From JALZCH01 sp036400075 (GTDB taxonomy: Bacteria > Acidobacteriota > Blastocatellia > Pyrinomonadales > Pyrinomonadaceae), in the NCBI GenBank assembly GCA_036400075.1, contig DASWLV010000002.1:62001-126000 (forward strand): a stretch of 64,000 bases of DNA, in the 5' to 3' direction. Shown piece after piece: positions 52,725 through 61,763 of this stretch; the first letter of the stretch is position 1, and each line of letters begins with the position of its first letter. A program made the translations under genes and the position numbers. Below the pieces are notes generated by a model. It ran no database searches, was not told the DNA's origin, and worked only from the letters and a program-made list of their open reading frames with translations.

Positions 52725-53906
52725 ATGAGCAGCGAACGTTTTAAACGAATTTTATTGATTGTTTTGGACAGCGTCGGAATCGGCGAGATGCCCGACGCTG
52801 AAAGCTGGGGCGATGCGGGCGCGGATACTTTGGGACACGTTCTCGCCGCGCGCCCGGTTTATTTGCCGAATTTACAGCGTTTGGGCTTGGGAAATATACG
52901 CCCGCTGCCGGATTTATCAGAGGTTGAGAATCCGCGCGGCTCTTTCGGCAAATGCGCCTTACGCTCGAACGGGAAGGACACGACGACCGGACACTGGGAA
53001 ATCGCCGGAATCATTATGGAAAAAGCCTTTCCGACTTATCCGAAAGGCTTTCCGCCCGATGTTATCGAAACATTCGTTCGCCAAACTAAAGTTCCCGGAA
53101 TTCTAGGAAACATTCCGGCTTCCGGCACCGAAGTTATCGCCGAGCTTGGTTCCGAACATATCGAAACCGGCAAACCGATTGTTTATACGTCCGCAGATTC
53201 GGTATTTCAAATCGCTGCGCACGAAGAAGTGATTCCGATCAAACGGCTGTATGAAATCTGTGAAACCGCCCGAAAAATTTTAGACGGCGAACACCGCGTC
53301 GGGCGCGTGATCGCGCGTCCATTCTTAGGCGAAGAAGGCAATTTCGTCCGCACCGAAAACCGCCACGATTACGCCGTGCCTCCGCCGCGCGAAAATTTGC
53401 TGGTCAATTTGCAGGAAAAAGGCTTGGATGTGATTTGCATCGGCAAAATCGCTTCGATTTACGATTCCGCAGGCGTGACCGAAGATTTGAAAGCCAAAAA
53501 CAACGACCAGTCAATCAATCAAACCGTTGCGGCTTTGAACAAAAACTCGCGCGGCTTGATTTTCTCGAATCTGGTTGATTTCGATATGCTTTACGGACAT
53601 CGGCGCGATGTCGAAGGCTACGCCCGCGCTCTGGAACACTTTGACGCGCGTCTGCCGGAAATCGAAACTGCGATGCGCGACGACGATTTACTAATCATCA
53701 CCGCCGACCACGGCAACGATCCCGGTTTTCGCGGTTCGGATCATACGCGCGAATACGTCCCGCTGCTTGTTTTCGGCAAAAACACCAAAGCCGGTGTTGA
53801 TTTGGGAATCCGCGAATCATTGGCGGACATCGGGCAAACAATTTGCGAAAATTTCGATTTGCAGTTGAAAGCCGGAAAAAGCTTTTTACAGGAAATTTCG
53901 ATTTAA
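52725..53906 (+). CDS. deoB: Phosphopentomutase
   Basis: Interconverts ribose 1-phosphate and ribose 5-phosphate (also deoxyribose forms), linking nucleoside salvage to sugar metabolism. 393 residues, the usual length. ATG 52725 is chosen for the standard start (SSERFKRILLIVLDSVGIGEMP would follow); the frame is open further upstream without family sequence. Alkaline-phosphatase-fold metal motifs: LDSVGIGEMPDA, NGKDTTTGHWEI (Thr phosphorylated), FSNLVDFDMLYGHRRD and LIITADHGNDP with SDHTREYVPLL. It is flanked by terminators on both sides, so probably monocistronic. Confidence 0.96.
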   Translation: MSSERFKRILLIVLDSVGIGEMPDAESWGDAGADTLGHVLAARPVYLPNLQRLGLGNIRPLPDLSEVENPRGSFGKCALRSNGKDTTTGHWEIAGIIMEKAFPTYPKGFPPDVIETFVRQTKVPGILGNIPASGTEVIAELGSEHIETGKPIVYTSADSVFQIAAHEEVIPIKRLYEICETARKILDGEHRVGRVIARPFLGEEGNFVRTENRHDYAVPPPRENLLVNLQEKGLDVICIGKIASIYDSAGVTEDLKAKNNDQSINQTVAALNKNSRGLIFSNLVDFDMLYGHRRDVEGYARALEHFDARLPEIETAMRDDDLLIITADHGNDPGFRGSDHTREYVPLLVFGKNTKAGVDLGIRESLADIGQTICENFDLQLKAGKSFLQEISI

Positions 53907-53916
53907 GCGAGTTTGA

Positions 53917-53985
53917 GAGACGGGAAACAAAAAACAGTGCTGGAAAAATAGCTTTTCCAGCACTGTTTTTTGTTTCCCGCCTCTT
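53917..53985. terminator. Long hairpin terminator after deoB
   Basis: Stem of about 30 bp with one mismatch and a five-base loop near 53949-53952, ending in a T run. One of the longest hairpins in the window. The 214 bases between it and the phosphatase gene show no gene. Confidence 0.9.
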
Positions 53986-54199
53986 TTTATCGGTTATTCT
54001 TTTCTTTCGGCGGCAACGCAAATCCATTTGCAGTCTTCGCCTTTGACCCGCAAGTCACGATTTTTGATTGTAACTTCTACATTTATCAATCGTCGTTTTA
54101 ATGGATTCAACCCACTTTACATTCGCGCGGCGAACTCTTTGCCAAATTAAGCGTTTTAGAGTATGAAAAAAGCAGCAAAAAACGCTCGCCCGAAAGTTT

Positions 54200-56764
54200 A
54201 TGAAAAAAACGACGTTTCTTTACATACCGCTTTTAATTTTATTTATGCTGGCGATGTCGGTTTTGATTCTTCATTACGCATTCGCCGTCCAGCGCGCAAA
54301 CATCATCTCGAAATTAGAGCAATTGCCTTTCACCTATTCTGCATCGGTGGTTGCAATGCGTCCCGAAGCCGAAAGCGCCGGATTAAAATTGGGCGACAAG
54401 CTCATTGCGATTAACGGCAGAACAATTGAGAGCGACGAGGTTTTTTTCGAAGAAGTTTCAAAATTAACGCAGGACGAGCCTGCCGTCTTTCTGGTTTCAA
54501 GAACAGACGGCGAACGCGCAGCCGAACAGCGCGAAATTCGGCTTAATTTGTCAACGCCGGCGAGAGATTTTGATTATTTCAGCAAGTTTGTCGTCGGTTT
54601 TCTTTACGCTTATTTTCTGCCGACGATTTGTATGCTGCTGGGCTTTTGGGTGGTTTTCGTGCGCCCGCGGGATTTTCTCGCGTGGCTGCTGCTGTTTATG
54701 CTGCTCGGCTTTAGCTCAATCGCTTTTGAAGGCTACCCGGACAAAACTTTGCCCGGTTTTTATCGCACCATTTTCTTTAGCACGTGGGCGTTGTCAATGT
54801 TTTTGTTCGGAGTTTATTTTCCCGAACGCTGGGAATTGGACAAACGCTTTCCGTGGGCGAAGTGGATTTTAATCGCGCCGCTCAGTTTACAGCTTGTTTT
54901 TATGGTTCTGGATTTGGCGAAAAGGTTTCTCGGTCTCAATGCGATTGATTATCTGGGGTTTTTAACCAAACCTTACGATCAAATCGGAATGGCTGTGAAT
55001 ATGACTGCAATCAGCTTGTTTTTCGCGGCGCTCGGAGTTAAATCAGGCACAATGCAAAACCCGGATGCCCGAAGGCGTCTGCGCGTAATGCTCGCCGGAA
55101 CGATGGCGGCGATGCTGCCGTCGTTTTTGATTATTCTGTATCGCGTCGTTTCGGGCGGGCGCGGCTCGTTCTTTGATTTAGTGCCGTTTTGGATGGCGCT
55201 TTTGGCGCTTTTGGTGATGCCTTTGTTTCCGGCGACGCTCGCTTATGTAATCGTCGTGCAGCGCGCGATGGACGTGAGCGTCGTCGTGCGGCAAGGCTTG
55301 CAATACGCGCTGGCGAAAAATACGGCTGCGGTTTTGCAAATCCTGCTTCCGATTGTCGCGCTCGTCGCAATCGTGCCGTTTATCGGTCAGCTCAGTCTGC
55401 TGTGGCAGATTCCGATCTTTATCGCGCTCGTCGGATTAACATTTTTATTTACGAAAAGCTCCGAACGATTTAAGCTCTGGATTGACCGCCGATTTTTCCG
55501 CGAGGCTTACAATGCAGAGCAAATCCTTTCGGATTTGAGCGAAGACGTGCGGATGATGGTCGAAACAAAACCGCTTCTGGAAACTGTTTCGCACCGAATT
55601 TCCGAAAGTCTGCATGTTCCGCAAGTCGCGCTTTTACTCAAAAACGGCGATGGATTTCATCCCGCCTACGCGCTCGGCTTCGACGGCGTTCCGTCGGTTT
55701 CATTCTCGGAAAACGACGCGCTCATCGAGCGTTTAAAACGAAACGAGCCGCTCACGATCTACGCGGACGACCCGGAAAATTGGGTTAACCGGCAAGCGGC
55801 TGATGACGAGCGCCAAATCTTAAAAACTTTAAATTCGCAGCTTCTTCTGCCCGTCGGCGTCAAAGAAAAATTGTCGGGTTTTATCAGCTTGAGTCCGAAA
55901 CGGTCGGACGCGCCTTATACGTCAAACGATTTACGTCTTCTGCGTTCGGTCGCCGCGCAAACCGGGCTGGCGCTCGAAAACAGCCACCTCACCGAAACAA
56001 TCGCCGCCGAAGCCGTGCAGCGCGAACGTCTCAACCGCGAAGTCGAAATCGCTAAAGAAGTGCAGGAAAGATTGTTTCCGCAGGATTTACCGCACATTGA
56101 AGGCTTGGATTATTCGGGCGCGTGTCGCCCGGCTTTGGGCGTCGGCGGCGATTATTACGATTTTTTGGAATTGTCGGATGACAAATTCGGAATCGCCATC
56201 GGCGATGTGTCCGGCAAGGGAATCGCGGCGTCGCTTTTGATGGCGAGCTTGCAAGCCAGCCTGCGCGGACAGGCGATTCACTACGGCGACGATTTGGCGG
56301 CGCTGATGAGTCAGGTCAACAAACTCGTTTACGACGCTTCTACTTCAAATCGCTACGCCACGTTTTTCTACGGTCAATACGACAGGAAAACCGGCAAATT
56401 CGCTTATGTCAACGCCGGACACAATCCGCCGTTTTTGTTCAGAAAAGACGGCGAGCTGGTCCGGCTCGAAGAAGGCGGCGCGGTTGTCGGAATGCTGCCG
56501 CCCGCATTTATTTTTTATAAACAGGGCGAAATCGAGTTGCGCCCCGGTGATTTGCTCGTCGGTTTTACCGACGGAATTTCGGAAGCGATGAATCCGGCTG
56601 AGGAAGAATGGGGCGAAGAACAAATGATTGAAGCAATCCGCGAGCGAATTAATTTGTCTTCCGAGGAAATGCTCGAATATTTAATCGAAGAAGCCGACCG
56701 TTTTGCGGCGGGCGCAAAACAGCACGACGATATGACTTTAATTGTCGTTAAAATAATTGATTAA
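54200..56764 (+). CDS. PDZ / multi-TM / GAF / SpoIIE-type PP2C phosphatase
   Basis: 854 residues. A first membrane helix is followed by a PDZ-like domain (AESAGLKLGDKLIAINGRTI, about residues 55-120) outside the membrane. Then come about seven to nine hydrophobic segments (130-420), a GAF-like domain (about 440-610; QILSDLSEDVRMMVETKPLL, LRSVAAQTGLALENS), a coiled linker (EVEIAKEVQERLFPQ) and the PP2C/SpoIIE phosphatase with GVGGDYYDFLEL, IAIGDVSGKGIAAS, NAGHNPP, GFTDGISEAMN and HDDMTLIVV. Such RsbU-like enzymes dephosphorylate anti-sigma-factor antagonists. No partner-switch protein is encoded nearby. The VWA gene start overlaps its region closely and they are likely cotranscribed. Confidence 0.9.
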   Translation: MKKTTFLYIPLLILFMLAMSVLILHYAFAVQRANIISKLEQLPFTYSASVVAMRPEAESAGLKLGDKLIAINGRTIESDEVFFEEVSKLTQDEPAVFLVSRTDGERAAEQREIRLNLSTPARDFDYFSKFVVGFLYAYFLPTICMLLGFWVVFVRPRDFLAWLLLFMLLGFSSIAFEGYPDKTLPGFYRTIFFSTWALSMFLFGVYFPERWELDKRFPWAKWILIAPLSLQLVFMVLDLAKRFLGLNAIDYLGFLTKPYDQIGMAVNMTAISLFFAALGVKSGTMQNPDARRRLRVMLAGTMAAMLPSFLIILYRVVSGGRGSFFDLVPFWMALLALLVMPLFPATLAYVIVVQRAMDVSVVVRQGLQYALAKNTAAVLQILLPIVALVAIVPFIGQLSLLWQIPIFIALVGLTFLFTKSSERFKLWIDRRFFREAYNAEQILSDLSEDVRMMVETKPLLETVSHRISESLHVPQVALLLKNGDGFHPAYALGFDGVPSVSFSENDALIERLKRNEPLTIYADDPENWVNRQAADDERQILKTLNSQLLLPVGVKEKLSGFISLSPKRSDAPYTSNDLRLLRSVAAQTGLALENSHLTETIAAEAVQRERLNREVEIAKEVQERLFPQDLPHIEGLDYSGACRPALGVGGDYYDFLELSDDKFGIAIGDVSGKGIAASLLMASLQASLRGQAIHYGDDLAALMSQVNKLVYDASTSNRYATFFYGQYDRKTGKFAYVNAGHNPPFLFRKDGELVRLEEGGAVVGMLPPAFIFYKQGEIELRPGDLLVGFTDGISEAMNPAEEEWGEEQMIEAIRERINLSSEEMLEYLIEEADRFAAGAKQHDDMTLIVVKIID

Positions 56765-56783
56765 GGATATTGCCGGAGAAATT

Positions 56784-57800
56784 ATGCGTGTTTTAGCAGC
56801 AATCGTTGTTTTCCTTCTTGTTCATTCCGCGTCGGCGCAGCAGCAAACGGCTGAAAAAACAAATCCGCCCGCCGACACCGAAGACGTTATTCGCGTTGAC
56901 TCGAATCTGGTTTCCGTTCCGGTCAGCGTTGCCGACCGAGACGGAAAATTCGTCGCCAATTTGAAGGCTTCGGATTTTCAGCTTTTCGATAACGACCGCG
57001 AACGCAGAATAGAGTATTTTGAATCGAGCGAACAGTCTTTTTCAGTTCTGCTTCTACTCGATACCAGCGGCTCAACTGCCTCGCGTCTGGAAGACATTAA
57101 AAGCTCGGCTCTGGCTTTGATTGATCAACTCAAACCGAACGACCGCGTGCTGCCCATCGCTTTCGATGCACAGATAAAACCGCTTTTGCCGAATTGGACG
57201 AGCGACCAGGCCGTTTTGAGAAAAACAATTCAAAACGCCCGAATAGGAGTTGATCTAAAACAGGCTAAACAAACAGTCGAAATGATGCGAGGCAGGAAAA
57301 TCGTTAAATATTATGTTAATACGCAACTCTATGATGCGGTTCAATACGCCGTCGAAGTTAGTCGTCAAATTCCCGGTCGCAAAGCCGTTATTTTGTTAAG
57401 CGACGGTCTCGACACGGGAAGCGAAAAGGCGAGCTATAAAAGCACGCTCCGCGCGGTTGCCGAACTGGACGCGCTTTTTTACACGGTCAAATATGACAAA
57501 CAAAGAGCTTACCCGCGCGGGATTTTACCCGCACCCGAATGGAACGCTCTCGAATATATGAAATCGCTCGCGGAAAAAAGCGGCGCGTCTTTTCGACAAG
57601 CTAACGACGTTGAAAAAGTAAACGAAGCTCTCGCCGCAATCGCTCAAGAGCTGCGCCAAACCTATACGCTCGGTTTTTATGTTGATGCAAACGACGCAAC
57701 GCCCGAAGACAGAAAATTGAAGGTCAAAACCAAACAGCCGAAATTAGTTGTTCGCGGGCGTAAAACCTACGTTTTCAAACCAAAAGAAACAAACAAATAA
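56784..57800 (+). CDS. Secreted VWA-domain protein, acidobacterial type
   Basis: 338 residues from ATG 56784, seven bases after ggag and followed by a signal peptide (VLAAIVVFLLVHSASAQ). Same plan as the gene at 51111: DSNLVSVPVSVADRDGKFV, LKASDFQLFDNDRERRIEYF, a VWA domain with MIDAS DTSGST and LLSDGLDTGSEKA, and the ending LRQTYTLGFYVDANDATPED. It starts 19 bases after the phosphatase stop, suggesting a functional pairing of a membrane signalling phosphatase with a periplasmic binding protein. Confidence 0.9.
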   Translation: MRVLAAIVVFLLVHSASAQQQTAEKTNPPADTEDVIRVDSNLVSVPVSVADRDGKFVANLKASDFQLFDNDRERRIEYFESSEQSFSVLLLLDTSGSTASRLEDIKSSALALIDQLKPNDRVLPIAFDAQIKPLLPNWTSDQAVLRKTIQNARIGVDLKQAKQTVEMMRGRKIVKYYVNTQLYDAVQYAVEVSRQIPGRKAVILLSDGLDTGSEKASYKSTLRAVAELDALFYTVKYDKQRAYPRGILPAPEWNALEYMKSLAEKSGASFRQANDVEKVNEALAAIAQELRQTYTLGFYVDANDATPEDRKLKVKTKQPKLVVRGRKTYVFKPKETNK

Positions 57801-57852
57801 ATCAACCACGTCGGCGTCTGCGGATTTGATGAAATTTGAAACGAATTAAATT

Positions 57853-58164
57853 ATGCTTCCAACTGTTATTTACGAAATAACTGCGGTTAGCGCGCCGGAG
57901 CTAACCGAAAAATACGAGAAATATATGCGCGAGCAGCACATTCCCGATTTGCTCGCTACCGGATATTTTCGCGGCGCGAAGTTTACAAGCTCAACCAAAA
58001 ACCGTTATCGCATTTTTTACGAAGCCCACAATCAGGAATCGCTTAATCAATATTTAAAAAACAATGCGATGCGACTACGTGCAGATTTTTTAGGGCATTT
58101 TCCAGCGGGAATCGAGTTGTCGCGCGAAATCTGGCATGTCGTTGAACATTGGCGGGAAAAATAA
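57853..58164 (+). CDS. DUF4286 family protein
   Basis: 103 residues: VIYEITAVSAPELTEKYEKYM, EQHIPDLLATGYFRGAKF and YRIFYEAHNQESLNQYL have the dimeric alpha/beta barrel look of DUF4286, a family without established function. Soluble. ATG 57853 is the only good start. It lies 52 bases after the VWA gene and ends just before a strong terminator, so it may be the last gene of that transcript. Confidence 0.85.
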   Translation: MLPTVIYEITAVSAPELTEKYEKYMREQHIPDLLATGYFRGAKFTSSTKNRYRIFYEAHNQESLNQYLKNNAMRLRADFLGHFPAGIELSREIWHVVEHWREK

Positions 58165-58169
58165 AAAAG

Positions 58170-58200
58170 AGCTTCCAATGATGGAAGCTATTTTTTATTT
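58170..58200 (+). terminator. Intrinsic terminator after DUF4286 gene
   Basis: agcttcc (58170-58176) pairs with ggaagct (58183-58189), six-base loop, then a T-rich run. Also able to serve the convergent MBL gene. Confidence 0.85.
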
Positions 58201-58213
58201 TTCTTCAAAACTT

Positions 58214-59131
58214 TTAGCTTTGTTTCGAGTAGCTGTTAAAAATCGTTTCAATCCAGCGGTCGGTTTTGATAAAGCCCGTTCCCCAGGATGCGTATTTCGC
58301 GGGCAAGCCTTCTTTTTTAAGCTGTTCCAGAGTTTTGCCGCCGGTTATTCCCTGACGCACGATGTCGGTTGTTTCGACGATTGTTTGACGATAGTTTTTT
58401 AAATCGTCAAGCGTCGAAACCGCACCGTGACCGGGAATCAATTTCGCGTCGGCGGGAATTTGGGCAATCAAATTTGTCAGATTTACAATTAAGCCCTGGA
58501 CGCTGCCGCCGCTGCTCAAATCAACAAAGGGAAATCTTCCCGCAAAAAAGTCATCGCCGAGATGAACGACGTTTGATTTGGTAAAGAAAACAACGGTGTC
58601 GCCGTCTGTGTGTCCTTTCGGAAAATGAACCAGCCGGACTTCTTCGCCGTTCATATAAAGCGTAACGGATTGCTCAAACGTCAAAACCGGAAGCGCGAGC
58701 TTCGGCGCAGCCGGAATTGTTCGATCCATCAGCGTATTAGCGACGGACATTCGTTTGCGGACATTGACCTGGGCGATAATAAACGAATCTGCGCCGAATT
58801 CGGCGTTTCCGCCAGTATGATCGCCGTGCCAGTGCGTGTTTAAAACAAATTTCGGTTTTTCAGAACCGAGCGCTTTCAATGCGGCTTTGATTTTCGGCGC
58901 GAGCGGCGCAAACTGCGTGTCAATCATCACTAAACCGTCATCGCCCGAGGAAACGCCGATGTTTCCGCCCTGACCTTCGAGCATATAAACGCTGCCCGCC
59001 ACTTTAATGGTTTTTATGTTGACTTCCTGCTGCATCTGCCGGACGCCTTTGATGTGGCGGATGTGCGCCGAAGCGGTCGTTGTAAAAATGAAAACTACAG
59101 CAGCGACGGCTGCAAAGATTTTTTTGTTCAC
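58214..59131 (-). CDS. Secreted MBL-fold metallo-hydrolase
   Basis: 305 residues with a signal peptide (AAVAAVVFIFTTTASA), so periplasmic. Metal ligands: NTHWHGDHTGGN (HxHxDH), FPKGHTDGDT (His) and LIPGHGAV (His). The pattern is that of the secreted MBL subgroup near SoxH/quinoprotein-relay and B-type lactamase relatives. Hydrolysis of a lactone, thioester or lactam is possible; nothing shows which. Alone on the minus strand between a terminator and the divergent hemerythrin gene. Confidence 0.88.
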   Translation of the reverse strand: MNKKIFAAVAAVVFIFTTTASAHIRHIKGVRQMQQEVNIKTIKVAGSVYMLEGQGGNIGVSSGDDGLVMIDTQFAPLAPKIKAALKALGSEKPKFVLNTHWHGDHTGGNAEFGADSFIIAQVNVRKRMSVANTLMDRTIPAAPKLALPVLTFEQSVTLYMNGEEVRLVHFPKGHTDGDTVVFFTKSNVVHLGDDFFAGRFPFVDLSSGGSVQGLIVNLTNLIAQIPADAKLIPGHGAVSTLDDLKNYRQTIVETTDIVRQGITGGKTLEQLKKEGLPAKYASWGTGFIKTDRWIETIFNSYSKQS

Positions 59132-59290
59132 TGATTTTCCCTTTAATCTTAGAGTATGTTTTGAAAAAGTTTATTCTTTTTTCGATTCCGGCTCAAGAAA
59201 ATATTAATCAATTTAAAAGTTTTGGTACTCGAATTGCCGAAATGCCAATGACCGAAATTTGTGTACGACAAGGATTCAGAAAGGAAAAAT

Positions 59291-59749
59291 ATGGACGCAT
59301 TTAAATTGCTTGAAGAACATCACCGGGAAATCGAAAAGATTTTTGAAGAACTCGAACCGACAACCGAACGCGCCGTAAAAACGCGCGAGGAACAGTTTCG
59401 TAAACTGCAAAAAGAATTGGAAATTCACACGCTGATTGAAGAAACGATTCTTTATCCCGTTTTGAAAAAGCATCGTGAAACGCGCGAAATCACGTTTGAA
59501 GGCTTTGAAGAACACGACGTGGCGAAACGTCTTCTGGAAGAAATGGCGATGATGGATGTGACGAGCGAAATCTGGACGGCAAAGCTCAAAGTTTTGCAGG
59601 AATCCATCGAACACCACGTTGAAGAAGAAGAAACCGAAATGTTTAAAGACGGGCGCGAAGCGTTGACCAAAGAAGAAATTGAGGATTTGGGCGCGCGGAT
59701 GGAAGCGAAAAAGAAAGAACTGGGCGCATTTAAAACCGCCGGAGCTTAA
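59291..59749 (+). CDS. Hemerythrin-domain protein
   Basis: 152 residues from ATG 59291, with aagga five bases upstream. Four-helix bundle with the expected ligands: LEEHHREIEKIFEE, LEIHTLIEETILYPVL, FEEHDVAKRLLEEM and IEHHVEEEETEMF. It binds a di-iron site and is used in oxygen, NO or iron handling, or repair of iron-sulfur centres. Cytosolic. It stands alone; the neighbouring msrQP pair concerns oxidative damage, so a shared stress theme is possible. Confidence 0.92.
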   Translation: MDAFKLLEEHHREIEKIFEELEPTTERAVKTREEQFRKLQKELEIHTLIEETILYPVLKKHRETREITFEGFEEHDVAKRLLEEMAMMDVTSEIWTAKLKVLQESIEHHVEEEETEMFKDGREALTKEEIEDLGARMEAKKKELGAFKTAGA

Positions 59750-59794
59750 AAATGCGATTCAACAGTAGAATTTGAAAAACAAGAATCGAATTCT

Positions 59795-59871
59795 CTCCGC
59801 GCCCTTTGCGTAAAATCTTTGCGCTCTTTGCGGTTTAATTCTGAAAAAATTTAACCGCAAAGGACGCGGAG
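59795..59871. repeat. Word-repeat hairpin between hemerythrin and msrQ
   Basis: The word ctttgcg appears three times in the left arm (59795-59838); the right arm (59850-59871) complements both outer parts of it. Resembles the hairpins at 784, 17268, 19423 and 26287. Lies between convergent genes and may terminate both. Confidence 0.65.
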
Positions 59872-59905
59872 ATATTTTTATTCGCCGCTTTTCTGTGATT
59901 GCATT

Positions 59906-60526
59906 TTAAAATTTGCTTTGTTTTGGGACGACCGGGGTTTGAGCGGCTTTTTGATTCGCGGCGTAAACGCGATAACCGAGCAGCGCAGCAAGAATTGCGG
60001 CGAACGCGAGCGGCATTAAAATGTCGGATTTAACAATCAAATAATAATGAATCACGCCGCCGATTGCGCACAGATAAGTCAGTTTATGTAATTGCTGCCA
60101 GCGTTTTCCGCCCAGCCGTTTGATCATCCCGTTGGTGGAAGTTGCAACAAGTGGAATCATCAGAAAAAACGCCGTCATTCCAAAGGCGATAAACGGTCGT
60201 TGAACAATGTCGCCCACCGCGCTAGTCAAGCTCAAATTTCGGTCAATGATAAAATAAATCGAAAGATGCAGCGCGCCGTAAAAAAAAGCGAAAAGTCCGA
60301 GCATCCGGCGATATTTGATTAAATCATTGCGCCCGATTAGCTTTCTTAAAGGCGTGATTGACAATGTAATCAGCAGAAAAATCAGCGTCAGAAAACCGGT
60401 CGTGCGAATCGCAAACTCGGTCGGATTCGCACCCAATTGCCGCCAAACCGCATCCCACGCGAGAAGAGTGAGCGGAATTAGAGAGTTTACGAAAACAACG
60501 AATTTATTAAATTTTACGTCCTGCAT
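59906..60526 (-). CDS. msrQ: Heme-binding membrane subunit MsrQ
   Basis: 206 residues with six hydrophobic helices of the ferric-reductase-like type: LAWDAVWRQLGANPTEFAI at the front, FAFFYGALHLSIYFIID with a heme-ligand His, and RWQQLHKLTYLCAIGGVIHY with two more His. It feeds electrons from the quinone pool or flavin to MsrP. It begins two bases after the msrP stop in the same direction, the standard msrP-msrQ order. Confidence 0.93.
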   Translation of the reverse strand: MQDVKFNKFVVFVNSLIPLTLLAWDAVWRQLGANPTEFAIRTTGFLTLIFLLITLSITPLRKLIGRNDLIKYRRMLGLFAFFYGALHLSIYFIIDRNLSLTSAVGDIVQRPFIAFGMTAFFLMIPLVATSTNGMIKRLGGKRWQQLHKLTYLCAIGGVIHYYLIVKSDILMPLAFAAILAALLGYRVYAANQKAAQTPVVPKQSKF

Positions 60527-60528
60527 TT

Positions 60529-61485
60529 TTAGAAATATTTTTTCAAATCCATTCCATCGTAAAGATGCGCCACTTCGTCCGAATAACCGTTAAACGGCAA
60601 AGTTTCGCGCGTGCCGAATTCGCCGATACGCTGTTCGCGCGCCTGACTCCAGCGTGGATGCTGAACTGCCGGGTTGACGTTTGAATAAAAACCGTATTCT
60701 TTGGGAGCGGAGAGATTCCAGGTTGTCGGCGGCTCGTTTTCAACCAGATTTATTTTGACGATGGATTTGATGCTTTTAAAACCATATTTCCAAGGCACGA
60801 TGAGCCGAACGGGCGCGCCGTTTTGATTCGGCAGCAGTTTACCGTAAAGCCCGGTCGCCAAAATCGTCAGCGGATGCAGCGCTTCGTCGAGCCGCAAGCC
60901 CTCGACGTAAGGAAAGTCAATTCCGGCGGAAAAGCTCGACAACATCGTTTTCGGATTGTAAGCGGTTTCAAACGCTGCGTATTTCGCTTTTCCGAGCGGC
61001 TCGACCGCATCCAATAATTTTTTGAGCGGAAAACCGACCCACGGAATCACCATTGACCAGCCTTCGACGCAGCGAAAACGATAAATCCGCTCTTCCTGTT
61101 CAAATTTTAAAAGCTCTTCGATTCCGAAAGTTTTCGGTTTTTGCACCAGCCCGCCGACTTCAATCGTCCAGGGTCTGGTTTCGAGCTTTGCGGCGCGGCG
61201 CGCGGGCGAGTATTTATCGGTTCCGAACTCGTAGAAATTGTTGTAACCCGTGATTTTTTCGTAAGCCGTAATTTCGCTGTTCGGTTCGGCGGCGGTTTTC
61301 AGGTTTTCGATTTTGTCCAATTCCGCAACTGCGAGTGGCGGCTGGTTGAGCCAGCGATAAACTCCGGCTGTGGCAAAGGTTGTTCCCGCCAAAATCGCTG
61401 TTTTGATAAAATTCCGGCGATTTAAATAAGTCTGTTCCGACGTAATTTCACTCGATTTAATGCTGTCGGATTGCTTCGTCTGCAT
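60529..61485 (-). CDS. msrP: Periplasmic methionine sulfoxide reductase MsrP
   Basis: 318 residues. Tat signal (LNRRNFIKTAILAGTTFA) exports it with its molybdopterin cofactor. Family motifs: KPRTFGIE-type KPKTFGIEELLKF, YRFRCVEGWSMVIPWVGFPL with the Mo-binding Cys, and APVRLIVPWKYGFKSIKSIV, FFYSNVNP-like YGFYSNVNPAVQHPRWSQA. It repairs oxidised methionines of periplasmic proteins using electrons from MsrQ. First gene of the two-gene unit. Confidence 0.95.
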   Translation of the reverse strand: MQTKQSDSIKSSEITSEQTYLNRRNFIKTAILAGTTFATAGVYRWLNQPPLAVAELDKIENLKTAAEPNSEITAYEKITGYNNFYEFGTDKYSPARRAAKLETRPWTIEVGGLVQKPKTFGIEELLKFEQEERIYRFRCVEGWSMVIPWVGFPLKKLLDAVEPLGKAKYAAFETAYNPKTMLSSFSAGIDFPYVEGLRLDEALHPLTILATGLYGKLLPNQNGAPVRLIVPWKYGFKSIKSIVKINLVENEPPTTWNLSAPKEYGFYSNVNPAVQHPRWSQAREQRIGEFGTRETLPFNGYSDEVAHLYDGMDLKKYF

Positions 61486-61763
61486 AAATTTAATTTCTTC
61501 TTCAGCAATTTGATGTCGCCGTTAATTTTATCGCTACAGAAAATTAATGGTAAACAGCTTTTCCGATAACTTTACGTTTGCAAAATCACTGACGGTTTGA
61601 TTTTAAACACCAAATTAAAAAGATTTAAAAGAAAATCAAAAATGAAACTATTAATCAAAGGAAACGTGTTGAAAACCGATGCGAAAATTTTATTGAAAAA
61701 TTTGGCTTTTTATCAAAACTGAACTAAAATCCGCTTGCATCCCGCTCTCAAGGAGAAACACAA
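61486..61763. other. Divergent gap between msrP and the secreted repeat protein
   Basis: 278 AT-rich bases that must hold both divergent promoters. A clean aaggag lies at 61750-61755 before the rightward gene. Nothing else was recognised. Confidence 0.5.
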
